Shown: positions 45,967 through 55,183, counted from the first letter of the stretch. The stretch is DNA of 57,205 bases from Gammaproteobacteria bacterium UBA7803 (GCA_002480525.1 DLCH01000009.1:186979-244183), one strand, 5' to 3'. The notes: a model not told the origin generated them from the sequence alone. Translations and numbers: made by a program.

Positions 45967-48900
45967 TCACCGCACCAGCTCGTCGATGGTCGACAGCAGC
46001 TCGTTCTCCTGGAACGGCTTGCCGAGGAACCGGCTGACGCCGAGGCCGGCGGCCCGCTCCTGGTGCTTGGCGCCGGTGCGGGAGCTGATCATGACGATGG
46101 GCAGATCCTTCAGCCGCTCGTCGTGACGCACCTGGCGCAGCACCTCGAAGCCGTCCATGCGCGGCATCTCGATGTCCAGCAGCATGACGTCGGGGCGCTG
46201 CTCCTGCAGCAGCGACACCGCCTCGACGCCGTCCTTGGCGACGATCACGTCCATGCCCTGACGCTCGAGCAGGCGCGAAGTGACCTTGCGCACCGTCACC
46301 GAGTCGTCCACCACCATCACCGTGGTGGTCCGGGCCGCGCCGGCCCGGCTGCGCTTGCCGGACGGAATGCTCGGCCCGCGCTGGGTACGGATCAGCGCCA
46401 GCAGATCGAGAATCACCACCACGCTGCCGTCGCCGAGTATGGTCGCGCCGGAGATGCCGCCGACGCCGGCGAACTGCGGCCCCAGCGACTTCACGACGAT
46501 CTCGCGGCTGCCCTGGACGCCGTCGACGTGCACCGCCACGGCATGCTCGCCGGAGCGCACCAGCACCACCGGCACGCTGCCGCCCATGGGCTGGGCGTGA
46601 TACTCCCGGCCCAGGAAGCTGCCCAGGTACTGCACCCGATAGGGCACGCCCGCGTATTCGAAGGTATTGCCGTCCGGCGCGTAGAGGCGCTCGAGCTCCT
46701 CGGGGGCCAGCAGCACGATGCCTTCGATGGTGTTGAGCGGAATGGCGTAGAGGTCCTCGCCCACCGACACCATCAGCGCCCGGTTCACCGACACGGTGAA
46801 GGGCACCCGCAGGGTGAACCGCGTGCCGCGTCCCGGCTCGGAGAAGATGGCGATGCTGCCGCCGAGCTGCTTCACCTCGCTGTGCACCACGTCCATGCCG
46901 ACGCCGCGGCCGGAGATCTGGGTCACCGAGGCGGCGGTGGAGAATCCGGGGGCCAGCACGAACTGGCTGATCTCGTCGTCCCGCAGATCCGCATCGGCGG
47001 CCATCAGGCCGCGCTCCACGGCCTTCTGCCGCACCCGCTCCACGTCGATGCCGGCGCCGTCGTCGCTGATCTCGATCACCACGTCGCCGCCTTCCCGGGA
47101 CAGACGCAGGTCGATGCGTCCGGACTCGGACTTGCCGACGGCCCGGCGCCGGTCGGGCTGCTCGATGCCGTGGTCCACGGCGTTGCGCAGCATGTGCTCC
47201 AGGGGCGGCACCATGCGCTCCAGCAGGCTGCGGTCGAGCTCGCCTTCCACGTTGAAGGCGTGCAGCTCGACGTCCTTGCCGAGTTCCTTGGCCACCTGCC
47301 GGACGGTGCGCTTGAGACGCGGCACCAGCCGGCTGAAGGGCACCATGCGGCTGCGCATGAGGCCTTCCTGCAGCTCGGTGTTGACCCGCGCCTGCTGCAG
47401 CAGCAGGGTCTCGGCCTCCCGGGCCTTGAACAGCAGGGTCTCCTTGAGGTCCAGCATGTCGGACGCGCTCTCGCCGAGCGCCCGCGAGAGCTGCTGGAGC
47501 TGGGAGTAGCGATCCATCTCCAGGGGGTCGAAGTCCTCGTAGCTCGGGCCTTCGAGGCGCTCCTGGCGGAACAGCACCTGGGTCTCGGTCTCGATCTCGA
47601 GCCGGCGGAGCTGCTCGCGCAGCCGCTCGATGGTGGTCTCCATCTCGTCCAGGGCGTTGGTGAAGTCGCTCATGCCCTGCTCGACCCGGGCGCGGATGAT
47701 GCTGCTCTCGCCCGCCAGGTTGACCAGATTCTCCAGCAGGCCGGCGCCGACCCGGACCATCTCCTGGGGGCCGCGCGCCTGGGCGGCGACCGGCTCGGCC
47801 CGGTCCGGCGCCTCGGCCGGCGGCGACGGTTCCGCCTGGGTGGCGGCCGGCCGGCGCAGCGGCGCGACGTTGCCGGTGGCGGGCGCCTCGGCGACCGCCG
47901 GCTCCGGCTGATCCACCCGGCCCGGCGCCGGCTCGGCCGGCTCCGGCGCGGGCGGCGGCGTGACGCTCGCGGCCTGTGACGGCGCCTCGTCGTCCGGGGT
48001 CTCGACCTCCCGGGTCTCGCCCGCCGGCGGCTCGCCGGCAATGGCGGCGCGGGTGCGCCCGACCAGGTCGGCGATGTCGTCGTAGCGCGTCTGCAGCTCG
48101 TCGAACAGCCCCGCTTCCGCCGGGCGCTGGCTGTCCTGAAAATCGATGAGATAGGACTCGAACTCGTGGGTCTCGTCCCCCAGCCGGGCGAGCCCGGACA
48201 GCCGGGCGCCGCCCTTCAGGGTGTGCAGCGCGCGCAGCAGGTTCTCGAGATGCAGCCGGTTGTCCGGCTCGGACTGCCAGTCGCTGATGCCCTGGTCCAG
48301 CGCCTCGAGCAGCTCGTCGGCTTCCTCGAAGAACACCTCGATGATGTCGGCGTCGACGTCCTCGGGCACCAGGTCGGCATCGGCGGCGGACGCCGCGACG
48401 GCCGGCGCAGACGGTTGCTCCGCCCGCGCAGGCTCCGGCTCGGCCGGCGCCGCCGGCTGAACGGGTTCCGGCTCGGCCTCCCGGGCCACGGCGGACAGCT
48501 CGTCCGCCGTCGGCAGCTCGATCCGACCGGCCTCGTCGGCGTCGACGGTTTCCGCGCCTTCGGTCCCGGATTCCAGATCGGTTTCCGACGCCTCGGCCAG
48601 CTGGTCCGGCGCGTCGACGGTCTCGGCGGCGACGTCGGCGGGCGCCTGGGGCGCCAGCGCCATCAGGGTGTCGCGCAGCCCGGCGGCATCCTGGGGCGTC
48701 TGATCCGCGGCCAGCGCGTCGAACTGTTCCAGCAGGGCGTCGTGTCCGGCCAGGAACACCGCCCGGGCGTCTTCGGAAAGGCTCTCGAACTCGAATCGCT
48801 CGTGGGCCTCGCGCAGCGCCCCGGCGAGGGCGGCCACGGCAGGCTGACTCTCGTCGCCGGCCACCGCCTCGATGTCGGCCAGCGCCCCGCGGATCTCGTC

Positions 48901-51900
48901 CGCCAGCGCCATGTCCACCGCGCCGTCGTACCAGGCGTCCAGCAGATCGTGGGCCTTCATGATGCTGGCCAGCGCCGGCAGGCTCATCAGCGTGCCGGCG
49001 GGCCGGGCCTGCTCGGCCTCGAGCATCAGCCGGTCGGCCTCGACCATGAGCTGCAGGTGGTCGTCGGGCTCGCGTCCGGCGCGCATGGCCTCGACGGAGC
49101 CGGCCAGCGCGTCCACCACCTGCCGGAAGAAGTCCGCGGCCTCGCCGTCGAGGCGCGTTTCCGCACCGCTCTGGCGCAGCGCCTGGGCCAGCTCGTAGGT
49201 GGGCCCCGCGAGGTCGGAAAGGCTGGTGAGCCCGGCCAGCGCCGCGCTGCCCGACAGGGTGTGCAGGGCGCGCATCGACTCGTCGTCGAGGACGAATCCG
49301 TCGTCGCGGCTGGCGGCGGCGAGGCTCTCGACGTGACTGTCGGCCTCGTCGAGGAACAGCAGACGATCCTCGTCCACCTCGGCGTCCGCTGCCGGGGCGG
49401 AAGCCGCCGCTGCCGATCCCGCTTCCCGTTCCGCCGGGAGGACCGCGTCTCCCGCCTCGTCGTCCACGGCGTCGGCCAGGCTGCCGCCCGAGGCCAGCAG
49501 GTCGGCGCGCTCCATGATGCGCCCCACCGGCGCCATGTCAGGCGCCTCGCGGCGCTCGAAGGTATCCCGCAGGCTCGGCGTCAGCAGCCGCGCTTCCCGG
49601 GCCACGGCCACGAATTCGGGGTTCACGGGCACCGTGTCGTCGAGCACCCGGTTGAGCATGTTCTCCACCGACCAGGCCATCTCGCCGAGCACGTTCGCGC
49701 CGACCATCCGGCCGCTGCCCTTGAGGGTGTGGAACGCCCGGCGGATCTCCGCGAGATGCGTCTCGTCGTCCGGATCGCTGGCCCAGCCGTCCAGGTGGCC
49801 GTCGATGGTCTCGACCACCTCGTCCACCTCCTCGGAGAAGATCTCGACGATCTCCTCGTCGCTCTCGAACTCGTCGGCGAGACCGGCCAGCCCGGCCGGC
49901 AGCGCAGCCGGCCCGGCAGGCGCCTGCGGCGCCTCGGGCGGGGGTGCTGCGAACGTCGGTGCCGGCTCCTCGCCGGCATCGGCGCCGCCGACCTCGTCCA
50001 GCAGCGACACCGGATCCGGCCCGTCGTCGACGTCCGCCGCCGCGTCCCGGCCCGGCGGCGTGCTGTCGGCGAACCCGGCGTCCGCGCTCGCCGCGTCGGC
50101 GGGCGCGGCATCGTCCAGGTCGAACCCGGCATCGTCGCCGGGCTCGTCGAGTTGCACCTCGAACAGGTCCTCGTCGGCGCTGTCCTCGGAGAACCGCGTC
50201 GGCTCCGGCACCGACTCGTCGAGATCCTCGAGGTCGAGCTCGAAATCCGCTGCGCCGGGGGGCGCCCCGGCGCCGGCGTCCGCCTCGTTCGCGGCATCGG
50301 CATCGGCATCGGCATCGGTGTCCGTCGGGGCGCCGGCTTCCGTCCCGGCGGCCTGGCCGGCGGCGTCCCCGGCATCGGCCGACCCGGCATCCCGACGCAC
50401 CTCGCCGGCGATCTCGTCGAACAGCCCGTTCGACAGGTCGAAATCCTCGTCCGCCTCGTGCTCGAGGGCCGGCTCCTCGTCCTCGTCGGCCTCGCCGACG
50501 GCGCTGACGTCGACGTCGCGGGCGCCGCCGAACAGGGGCTCGACGTTGTCGTCACGCGCGTCGGGCGCCGGATGCCCGGCTTCCTCCGGCTGGGGCGCCG
50601 GCTCGGCTGCCGCCTCGGGCCCGGCGGGCGCGACCTCGTCCGTCGCTGGCGGCTGCGCGTCCGCGGCCGGAGGCGCCGCCGGCGCCTCCGGCGCGGCGCT
50701 GACGGCCAGGCCGTCGATGCTGCGGGCCGCGAGCTCCAGCACGTCCTCGGCGCCGCCGGGGCTGTCGCTGGCGAGCCGCTCCAGGTAGTAGTCGATGCCC
50801 GACAGCGCGTCGGCGAGGCGGTCCAGCTCCTCCCAGGACGGCACGTGGCCGGCCATCAGCTCCAGGCGCACGTAGTGCTGGCAGCGCTGCACCAGTTCCG
50901 CGGCCTGGGCCAGCGGGATCATCCGCAGCGCACCGCTGATCTCGTCGAGCTGGTCCGGCGTGTTCTGCAGATGGCGCACGTCCCACTGGGACGACACGTA
51001 GTCGACGATGGCCTGCTTGACGGTCTCGAGCCCGTCCCGGGTCTGCTGCGCCACGGCGCGCTGGGCCTCGTCGGTGATCTGCTCGACCTCGCCCTTGCCG
51101 GTCTGGGTGAGGCTCGCCAGATTCTCGTCCACCTGCACCAGGGCGCCCGCCACGGTGAGGATGGTGCCTTCGTCCGCCCGGCCGCTCTCGACCACCGCGT
51201 TCAGCACCTCGACCTGATCGAGGACGATGCTCTTCGAGCTCTCGAATCCGAGCAGCGACAGGGTGCTGGCGATCTGCTTCAGCGGCGCTGCCAGGTCACC
51301 GAGCACCGCCGGTGTCTCGCGGCCGCCGCGGACGAACAGATCGAGCCGGTCCTTGATCCCGCCCAGCTCCTCGCGCAGCGCGGTGGCGGCGCTGATCAGC
51401 GCCTGCCGGCCGGACAGGGACATGGACGGCGCCGAATCGCCCTGGGCGGCCGCTTCCTGCAGCGCGCCCAGCAGCTCCGACGTCCGTCCGCGGGCCGCGG
51501 CGCCGTCCAGCAGCTGGCGCACCAGCCCCAGCGGCACCGGCCGGCGCAGCGCTTCCACGCCGGACTGGCCGATCTCGCGGATCTCCGAGTCCACCCGCCG
51601 CAGCAGCTTGACCGCGTCGGCGTCCAGGCTGCCGTCACCGGCGGCGAGGCTCTCGACGAACTCGCCGAAGGCCTGCCACTGGGCTTCGAACGGCGTGCCC
51701 TCGCAGACCCGGCCCATGCCCTGGGCGACCTTGCGCAGCGTGTCGATGGCGCCGGACAGGTCCCCGCCCTTGAGCAGATTGAGCAGCACCTGCTGGTAGA
51801 CGCCGCGGATCCGCCGCGTCTTCTCCACGCCGTCGATGGCCTGGAACCGCTGCAGCGCCGCGTCGCCGGCGACGCCGTAGAGCTGAATGACGTCGGCGCT

Positions 51901-52335
51901 CGGCGTCAGCGGCGCCTCGCCCAGATGCCGGCGCAGCTCGTTGACCAGCGGCAGCAGCGCCGCGTCGGAGTCCGGCATGCCCTGCTGCAGCTCGTCGAGG
52001 TAGCCCGGCAGCTCGAGGATGCCCTGCATGAGGTGCTGGGAGGCGTCGGCCACGTCGGCGACGCCGCCGTCCATCAGGCTTTCGGACACGCGCTCGAGAT
52101 GGTCCGCGAGCAGAGTGACGCCGCGCAGCTCCAGCATCACCAGGGTGCCGTGGATCTGATGCAGCGCGTTGACGCAGTCCCGCAGCAGGCTCGACTGCCC
52201 GTCGGCGTCCACGGTCGGCGCTCCCGACTCCAGAGCCTCCGCAAAGGCTTCCAGGCTGCCGCGCGCCGTGTTCAGCGTTTCCAGCAGCTCGCCCTTGATC
52301 CAGTCGAGCGCGAAGTGTTCTCGGCCTGTCGCCAT
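45967..52335 (-). CDS. chpA: Hybrid CheA-type histidine kinase ChpA
   Basis: ChpA controls type IV pilus twitching through phosphotransfer to PilG and PilH. The 2122-residue product has an N-terminal FimL-like region with a degenerate Hpt site (LHQIHGTL, His59), then a 280-residue Ala/Asp/Pro linker. Next come an Hpt with AFHTLKGSGRM (His869), one with altered ALHTLSGSAAL (His1025) and a third canonical one, ALHTLKGGARL (His1371). A second Pro/Ala linker precedes the dimerisation helix, the ATPase domain (N box LRNAVDHGIEQPDRR, DDGAGIDVERVR, ISGRGVGMDVVHSEV), a CheW-like domain and a receiver with Asp2054 (LLDIEMPRMDG). P. aeruginosa ChpA has more Hpt modules and 2472 residues. A REP-type repeat lies between pilJ and this gene. 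Confidence 0.95.
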   Translation of the reverse strand: MATGREHFALDWIKGELLETLNTARGSLEAFAEALESGAPTVDADGQSSLLRDCVNALHQIHGTLVMLELRGVTLLADHLERVSESLMDGGVADVADASQHLMQGILELPGYLDELQQGMPDSDAALLPLVNELRRHLGEAPLTPSADVIQLYGVAGDAALQRFQAIDGVEKTRRIRGVYQQVLLNLLKGGDLSGAIDTLRKVAQGMGRVCEGTPFEAQWQAFGEFVESLAAGDGSLDADAVKLLRRVDSEIREIGQSGVEALRRPVPLGLVRQLLDGAAARGRTSELLGALQEAAAQGDSAPSMSLSGRQALISAATALREELGGIKDRLDLFVRGGRETPAVLGDLAAPLKQIASTLSLLGFESSKSIVLDQVEVLNAVVESGRADEGTILTVAGALVQVDENLASLTQTGKGEVEQITDEAQRAVAQQTRDGLETVKQAIVDYVSSQWDVRHLQNTPDQLDEISGALRMIPLAQAAELVQRCQHYVRLELMAGHVPSWEELDRLADALSGIDYYLERLASDSPGGAEDVLELAARSIDGLAVSAAPEAPAAPPAADAQPPATDEVAPAGPEAAAEPAPQPEEAGHPAPDARDDNVEPLFGGARDVDVSAVGEADEDEEPALEHEADEDFDLSNGLFDEIAGEVRRDAGSADAGDAAGQAAGTEAGAPTDTDADADADAANEADAGAGAPPGAADFELDLEDLDESVPEPTRFSEDSADEDLFEVQLDEPGDDAGFDLDDAAPADAASADAGFADSTPPGRDAAADVDDGPDPVSLLDEVGGADAGEEPAPTFAAPPPEAPQAPAGPAALPAGLAGLADEFESDEEIVEIFSEEVDEVVETIDGHLDGWASDPDDETHLAEIRRAFHTLKGSGRMVGANVLGEMAWSVENMLNRVLDDTVPVNPEFVAVAREARLLTPSLRDTFERREAPDMAPVGRIMERADLLASGGSLADAVDDEAGDAVLPAEREAGSAAAASAPAADAEVDEDRLLFLDEADSHVESLAAASRDDGFVLDDESMRALHTLSGSAALAGLTSLSDLAGPTYELAQALRQSGAETRLDGEAADFFRQVVDALAGSVEAMRAGREPDDHLQLMVEADRLMLEAEQARPAGTLMSLPALASIMKAHDLLDAWYDGAVDMALADEIRGALADIEAVAGDESQPAVAALAGALREAHERFEFESLSEDARAVFLAGHDALLEQFDALAADQTPQDAAGLRDTLMALAPQAPADVAAETVDAPDQLAEASETDLESGTEGAETVDADEAGRIELPTADELSAVAREAEPEPVQPAAPAEPEPARAEQPSAPAVAASAADADLVPEDVDADIIEVFFEEADELLEALDQGISDWQSEPDNRLHLENLLRALHTLKGGARLSGLARLGDETHEFESYLIDFQDSQRPAEAGLFDELQTRYDDIADLVGRTRAAIAGEPPAGETREVETPDDEAPSQAASVTPPPAPEPAEPAPGRVDQPEPAVAEAPATGNVAPLRRPAATQAEPSPPAEAPDRAEPVAAQARGPQEMVRVGAGLLENLVNLAGESSIIRARVEQGMSDFTNALDEMETTIERLREQLRRLEIETETQVLFRQERLEGPSYEDFDPLEMDRYSQLQQLSRALGESASDMLDLKETLLFKAREAETLLLQQARVNTELQEGLMRSRMVPFSRLVPRLKRTVRQVAKELGKDVELHAFNVEGELDRSLLERMVPPLEHMLRNAVDHGIEQPDRRRAVGKSESGRIDLRLSREGGDVVIEISDDGAGIDVERVRQKAVERGLMAADADLRDDEISQFVLAPGFSTAASVTQISGRGVGMDVVHSEVKQLGGSIAIFSEPGRGTRFTLRVPFTVSVNRALMVSVGEDLYAIPLNTIEGIVLLAPEELERLYAPDGNTFEYAGVPYRVQYLGSFLGREYHAQPMGGSVPVVLVRSGEHAVAVHVDGVQGSREIVVKSLGPQFAGVGGISGATILGDGSVVVILDLLALIRTQRGPSIPSGKRSRAGAARTTTVMVVDDSVTVRKVTSRLLERQGMDVIVAKDGVEAVSLLQEQRPDVMLLDIEMPRMDGFEVLRQVRHDERLKDLPIVMISSRTGAKHQERAAGLGVSRFLGKPFQENELLSTIDELVR
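50293..50316. repeat. 6-bp microsatellite (GGCATC x4) inside chpA
   Basis: Four GGCATC units encode part of an Asp-Ala run in the first linker of ChpA. Unit changes would keep the frame and only alter linker length. Confidence 0.85.
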
Positions 52336-52366
52336 ATGATGGTGCCTTGGTCCTGACCTGAGCTCG

Positions 52367-52433
52367 GTAGGAGCGGCCTCCCGGCCGCGATGGCCCTGAG
52401 CAGGCGCTGTCGCGGCCGGGAGGCCGCTCCTAC
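52367..52433. repeat. REP-type paired inverted repeat (REPIN-like), copy 2
   Basis: Arms at 52367-52390 (GTAGGAGCGGCCTCCCGG...) and 52410-52433 (reverse complement) flank a 19-bp spacer. They match the arms of copy 1 at 38829-38950. It lies in the 113-bp gap between pilJ and chpA, within the operon, so its RNA would form a strong intercistronic hairpin. Confidence 0.95.
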
Positions 52434-52448
52434 CTCCGCATCAGCAGA

Positions 52449-53669
52449 TCAATTGTGCTCGGGAAGCTTGAAGCCTTCTACCGACTCACGCATTTCGTTG
52501 GCCATGTTCGCCAGGTTGCCGATCGACGACGCGGTCTGCTCCGTGGCGTTCACGGTCTGAGCGGTGATTTCCTGAATCACGTTCATGGTGTTCGAGACGT
52601 GCCCCGCGGAGGCGGCCTGCTGCCGCGCGGCGTTGGAGATGTTCTGGATCAGCTCGGCCAGCGACGTCGACACGTTCTCGATCTCCTCGAGCGCCACGCC
52701 GGCGTCCTGGGCGCGCTTGGCGCCGTTGACCACCTCCGAGGTGGTCTGCTCCATGGAGATCACCGCCTCGTTGGTGTCCGTCTGAATGGTCTTCACCAGC
52801 GCGGCGATCTGCTTGGTGGCCGCCGACGAACGTTCCGCCAGGCGCTGCACCTCGTCGGCCACCACGGCGAAGCCGCGGCCGGCGTCCCCGGCCATGGACG
52901 CCTGGATGGCGGCGTTCAGGGACAGGATGTTGGTCTGGTCGGCAATGTCGTTGATGAGCGAGACGATGTCGCCGATCTCCTGGCTCGATTCGCCGAGCCG
53001 CTTGATGCGCTTGGAGGTTTCCTGGATCTGGCCGCGGATGGTGTCCATGCCGTGGATGGTGTCCTGCACCACCTCGGCGCCCTTGTTGGCGATCTCCACG
53101 GCGCGCTCGGCCACCGCGGCGGACTCCGCCGCATTGGAGGACACGTGGTCGATGGACACGGCCATCTCGTTGATGGCGTGGGAGGCCGCGCCGATCTCCT
53201 TGGCCTGGTTCTCGGCGGCGGAGGCCAGGTCGCTGGCGGTAGCCTGGGTTTCCGAGGCCGCCTTCGCCACCTGCACCGACAGGTGGTTGATGTTCGACAC
53301 CAGGCCGCGCATCTGGTCGATGGCGAAATTGATCGAGTCCGCGATGGCGCCGGTGAAGTTCTCGGTCACCGAGGCGTGGATCGACAGATCCCCTTCGGCG
53401 AGGTCGGCGATCTCGTCGAGGAGCTGCAGAATGGCGGCCTGGTTGCGTTCGTTCTGGGAGGCCTGCTCGGCGAGCTGCCTGCGGGTGTCCCGGATCATCG
53501 TGATGGCGATGATGGCGACCATGACGATGCCGCCGACGGCGAACCACAGCGCCGTGTTGTTGGCGACCGCCGCGGACCCCGTGAGCACGGACCAGGCCAT
53601 CCCGGCCATGGTACCGGCCAGCAGCAGCATCATCACGATGAGCAATGGCGACAACTTTCCTGATTTCAT
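52449..53669 (-). CDS. pilJ: Methyl-accepting chemotaxis protein PilJ, lacking a periplasmic domain
   Basis: PilJ is the receptor of the Pil-Chp system. The 406-residue product has two membrane helices (LLIVMMLLLAGTMAGMAW and FAVGGIVMVAIIAITMI) separated by only about ten residues. A HAMP-like region follows (ADSINFAIDQMRGLVSNINH preceded by LLDEIADLAEGDLSIHASV), then a signalling coiled coil with the tip ADQTNILSLNAAIQASMAG and GDAGRGFAVVADEVQRLAER. P. aeruginosa PilJ (about 680 residues) has two PilJ sensor domains where this protein has the short loop. The cytoplasmic half matches PilJ closely. ATG 53669 starts directly at TM1. It follows pilI by 46 bp. Confidence 0.93.
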   Translation of the reverse strand: MKSGKLSPLLIVMMLLLAGTMAGMAWSVLTGSAAVANNTALWFAVGGIVMVAIIAITMIRDTRRQLAEQASQNERNQAAILQLLDEIADLAEGDLSIHASVTENFTGAIADSINFAIDQMRGLVSNINHLSVQVAKAASETQATASDLASAAENQAKEIGAASHAINEMAVSIDHVSSNAAESAAVAERAVEIANKGAEVVQDTIHGMDTIRGQIQETSKRIKRLGESSQEIGDIVSLINDIADQTNILSLNAAIQASMAGDAGRGFAVVADEVQRLAERSSAATKQIAALVKTIQTDTNEAVISMEQTTSEVVNGAKRAQDAGVALEEIENVSTSLAELIQNISNAARQQAASAGHVSNTMNVIQEITAQTVNATEQTASSIGNLANMANEMRESVEGFKLPEHN

Positions 53670-53715
53670 ATCCCTGTCAATCCGTCTAGTTGGTCTGTGT
53701 CCGGCAGGCCCTCGC

Positions 53716-54261
53716 CTACTCGGCTTCCTGCACGACGTCGAAGAACTTCTCGTCCCGGAGAATCGACTTCAACTGTGCGTCGTAGTACACGCGCCCGCCG
53801 TGGCGGAACGCCCCGCGAACGTAGGGCGCCAGCGCCCCGAGGGCATCCGCCGGCGCCGACTCGAAGGTGTCCTCGAGAAAGTGCTGAATGCCCAGCGACT
53901 GCTCCACCATGAGACCGGCCACCAGCTCGTCGTCCTCCACCACCAGCACCCGCCACTGAGCCATCGGCAGGGTCGGCGTGAGGCCGAGAAAGTCGTGCAG
54001 GTCGATCACCGGGATGAGCCGGCCGCGAATGTTCGCCACCCCCAGCACCCAGCTCTTCACCCCGGGCAGCGCGGCCACCCTGGGGGGTTTGAGGATCTCG
54101 CTGATCTCGCCCATGGCGGAGACCAGCCGCAGCCCGCCGATCTGATAGCCCATGCCCTGCCACTGCAGGTGGGCGTCCTCCTTCAGCGGCAGCGGCGCCG
54201 CGTGGCGGAAGGTCGCCGTTTCGATGTCGCGGAGCAGGTCCAGTGCTTCCAGGCGGGCCAT
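53716..54261 (-). CDS. pilI: CheW-like coupling protein PilI
   Basis: PilI links the PilJ receptor to the ChpA kinase. The 181-residue product is one CheW domain with YQIGGLRLVSAMGEISEIL, then VKSWVLGVANIRGRLIPVID with the conserved NIRG turn, LHDFLGL, and RVLVVEDDELVAGLMVEQSLG, the CheW strand pair. The short N-terminal helix (LEALDLLRDIETATFRHAAP) is usual for PilI. It lies 4 bp after pilH in the conserved order pilG-pilH-pilI-pilJ. Confidence 0.92.
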   Translation of the reverse strand: MARLEALDLLRDIETATFRHAAPLPLKEDAHLQWQGMGYQIGGLRLVSAMGEISEILKPPRVAALPGVKSWVLGVANIRGRLIPVIDLHDFLGLTPTLPMAQWRVLVVEDDELVAGLMVEQSLGIQHFLEDTFESAPADALGALAPYVRGAFRHGGRVYYDAQLKSILRDEKFFDVVQEAE

Positions 54262-54265
54262 CGGA

Positions 54266-54631
54266 TCAATCCCTGAGCACGTCGTTGACGGCGTCGATGA
54301 GAGTCCGGTCGTCCACCGGCTTGGTCAGGTAGCCGCAGGCGCCCTGCCGCTCGCCCCAGACCCGGTCGGCGTCCTGGCTCTTGGAGGACACGATGATCAC
54401 CGGGATGTGGCCGGTGTCGTCACCGCGGGTGAGCTGCCGGGTCGCCTGAAAGCCGTTCACGCCCGGCATCACCACGTCCATGAGGATGACGTCCGGCTGC
54501 TCCGCGCTCGCCAGGTTGATGCCGTCGGCGCCGCTGGTGGCGGTCAGCACCTGATGACCGTGCCGCGCCAGAATGTTGACGAAGTGGTGGGTTTCCGCCG
54601 GAGAATCGTCGACCACGAGAATCCTTGCCAT
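54266..54631 (-). CDS. pilH: Single-domain response regulator PilH
   Basis: PilH is a CheY-like receiver that in P. aeruginosa favours pilus retraction via PilU or acts as a phosphate sink. The 121-residue product has the acidic pair in ILVVDDSPAETHHF, the phosphorylated Asp52 in VILMDVVMPGVNGFQ, VIIVSSKSQDADRVWG and Lys104 in YLTKPVDD. MPGVNGFQ and DRVWGERQGA after beta-4 are PilH-like rather than PilG-like features. No output domain is present. It lies 19 bp after pilG. Confidence 0.94.
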   Translation of the reverse strand: MARILVVDDSPAETHHFVNILARHGHQVLTATSGADGINLASAEQPDVILMDVVMPGVNGFQATRQLTRGDDTGHIPVIIVSSKSQDADRVWGERQGACGYLTKPVDDRTLIDAVNDVLRD

Positions 54632-54650
54632 GACCTTCCAGCCTCTCGAC

Positions 54651-55031
54651 TCAGTGAACCAGCGTGCGGATGGTGCCCAGCAGCTCTTCTTTGCTGAACG
54701 GTTTGGTGATGTAGCGGTCCGAGCCGACGATGCGGCCCTTGGCCTTGTCGAACAGCCCGTCCTTGCTGGACAGCATCACCACCGGCGTCGCCTTGAATTC
54801 ACTGTTGTTCTTGATCAGCGCGCAGGTCTGATACCCGTCCAGGCGCGGCATCATGATGTCGACGAAGATGATTTCGGGACGCGAATCGGCAATCTTGGCC
54901 AGCGCGTCGAAGCCGTCCGTGGCGGTGATGACGTCGTAGCCTTCCTTGGTGAGCAGGTTCTCTGCACTGCGACGAATCGTTTTCGAGTCGTCGATCACCA
55001 GGACCTTGACGCCGCGAAGATCCTCTTCCAT
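54651..55031 (-). CDS. pilG: Single-domain response regulator PilG
   Basis: PilG is a CheY-like receiver that in P. aeruginosa promotes pilus extension and raises cAMP through FimV/CyaB. The 126-residue product has VLVIDDSKTIRRSAE, the phosphorylated Asp58 in IIFVDIMMPRLDGYQTC, VVMLSSKDGLFDKAKG and Lys110 in YITKPFSKEEL. It is the first gene of the Pil-Chp unit, divergent from gshB with a 215-bp intergenic region, the same arrangement as in Pseudomonas. A class III cyclase gene lies elsewhere in this window (6649-7977) but has no visible link. Confidence 0.94.
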   Translation of the reverse strand: MEEDLRGVKVLVIDDSKTIRRSAENLLTKEGYDVITATDGFDALAKIADSRPEIIFVDIMMPRLDGYQTCALIKNNSEFKATPVVMLSSKDGLFDKAKGRIVGSDRYITKPFSKEELLGTIRTLVH

Positions 55032-55117
55032 GTCCTTCCATGCTCCTGAGGGTTGGGATGCCCTTGCGCATCAGAGCGCGTGCCGGATCGCTGCTTTCGG
55101 CCGCACCGCCGGGCGTT

Positions 55118-55129
55118 GTAGCACGCTAC
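55118..55129. promoter_or_regulatory. Short palindrome in the pilG-gshB intergenic region
   Basis: GTAGCACGCTAC has 5-bp arms and overlaps a possible minus-strand -10 (TACAAC). It could be an operator for the Pil-Chp unit, but the site is short. Confidence 0.25.
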
Positions 55130-55183
55130 CCTGAAATCCTTCCATAAGTCCCGGTGAGATAAGGGAATTAGGTCTCATTTCAG

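Noticed and set aside
48166..52356. A 1396-codon plus-strand frame antisense to chpA, and similar long frames at 9393-12317, 17931-20267 and 38747-42184
   Set aside because: All mirror genuine minus-strand genes and show the same Arg/Gly/His-rich composition; no start signals or motifs.
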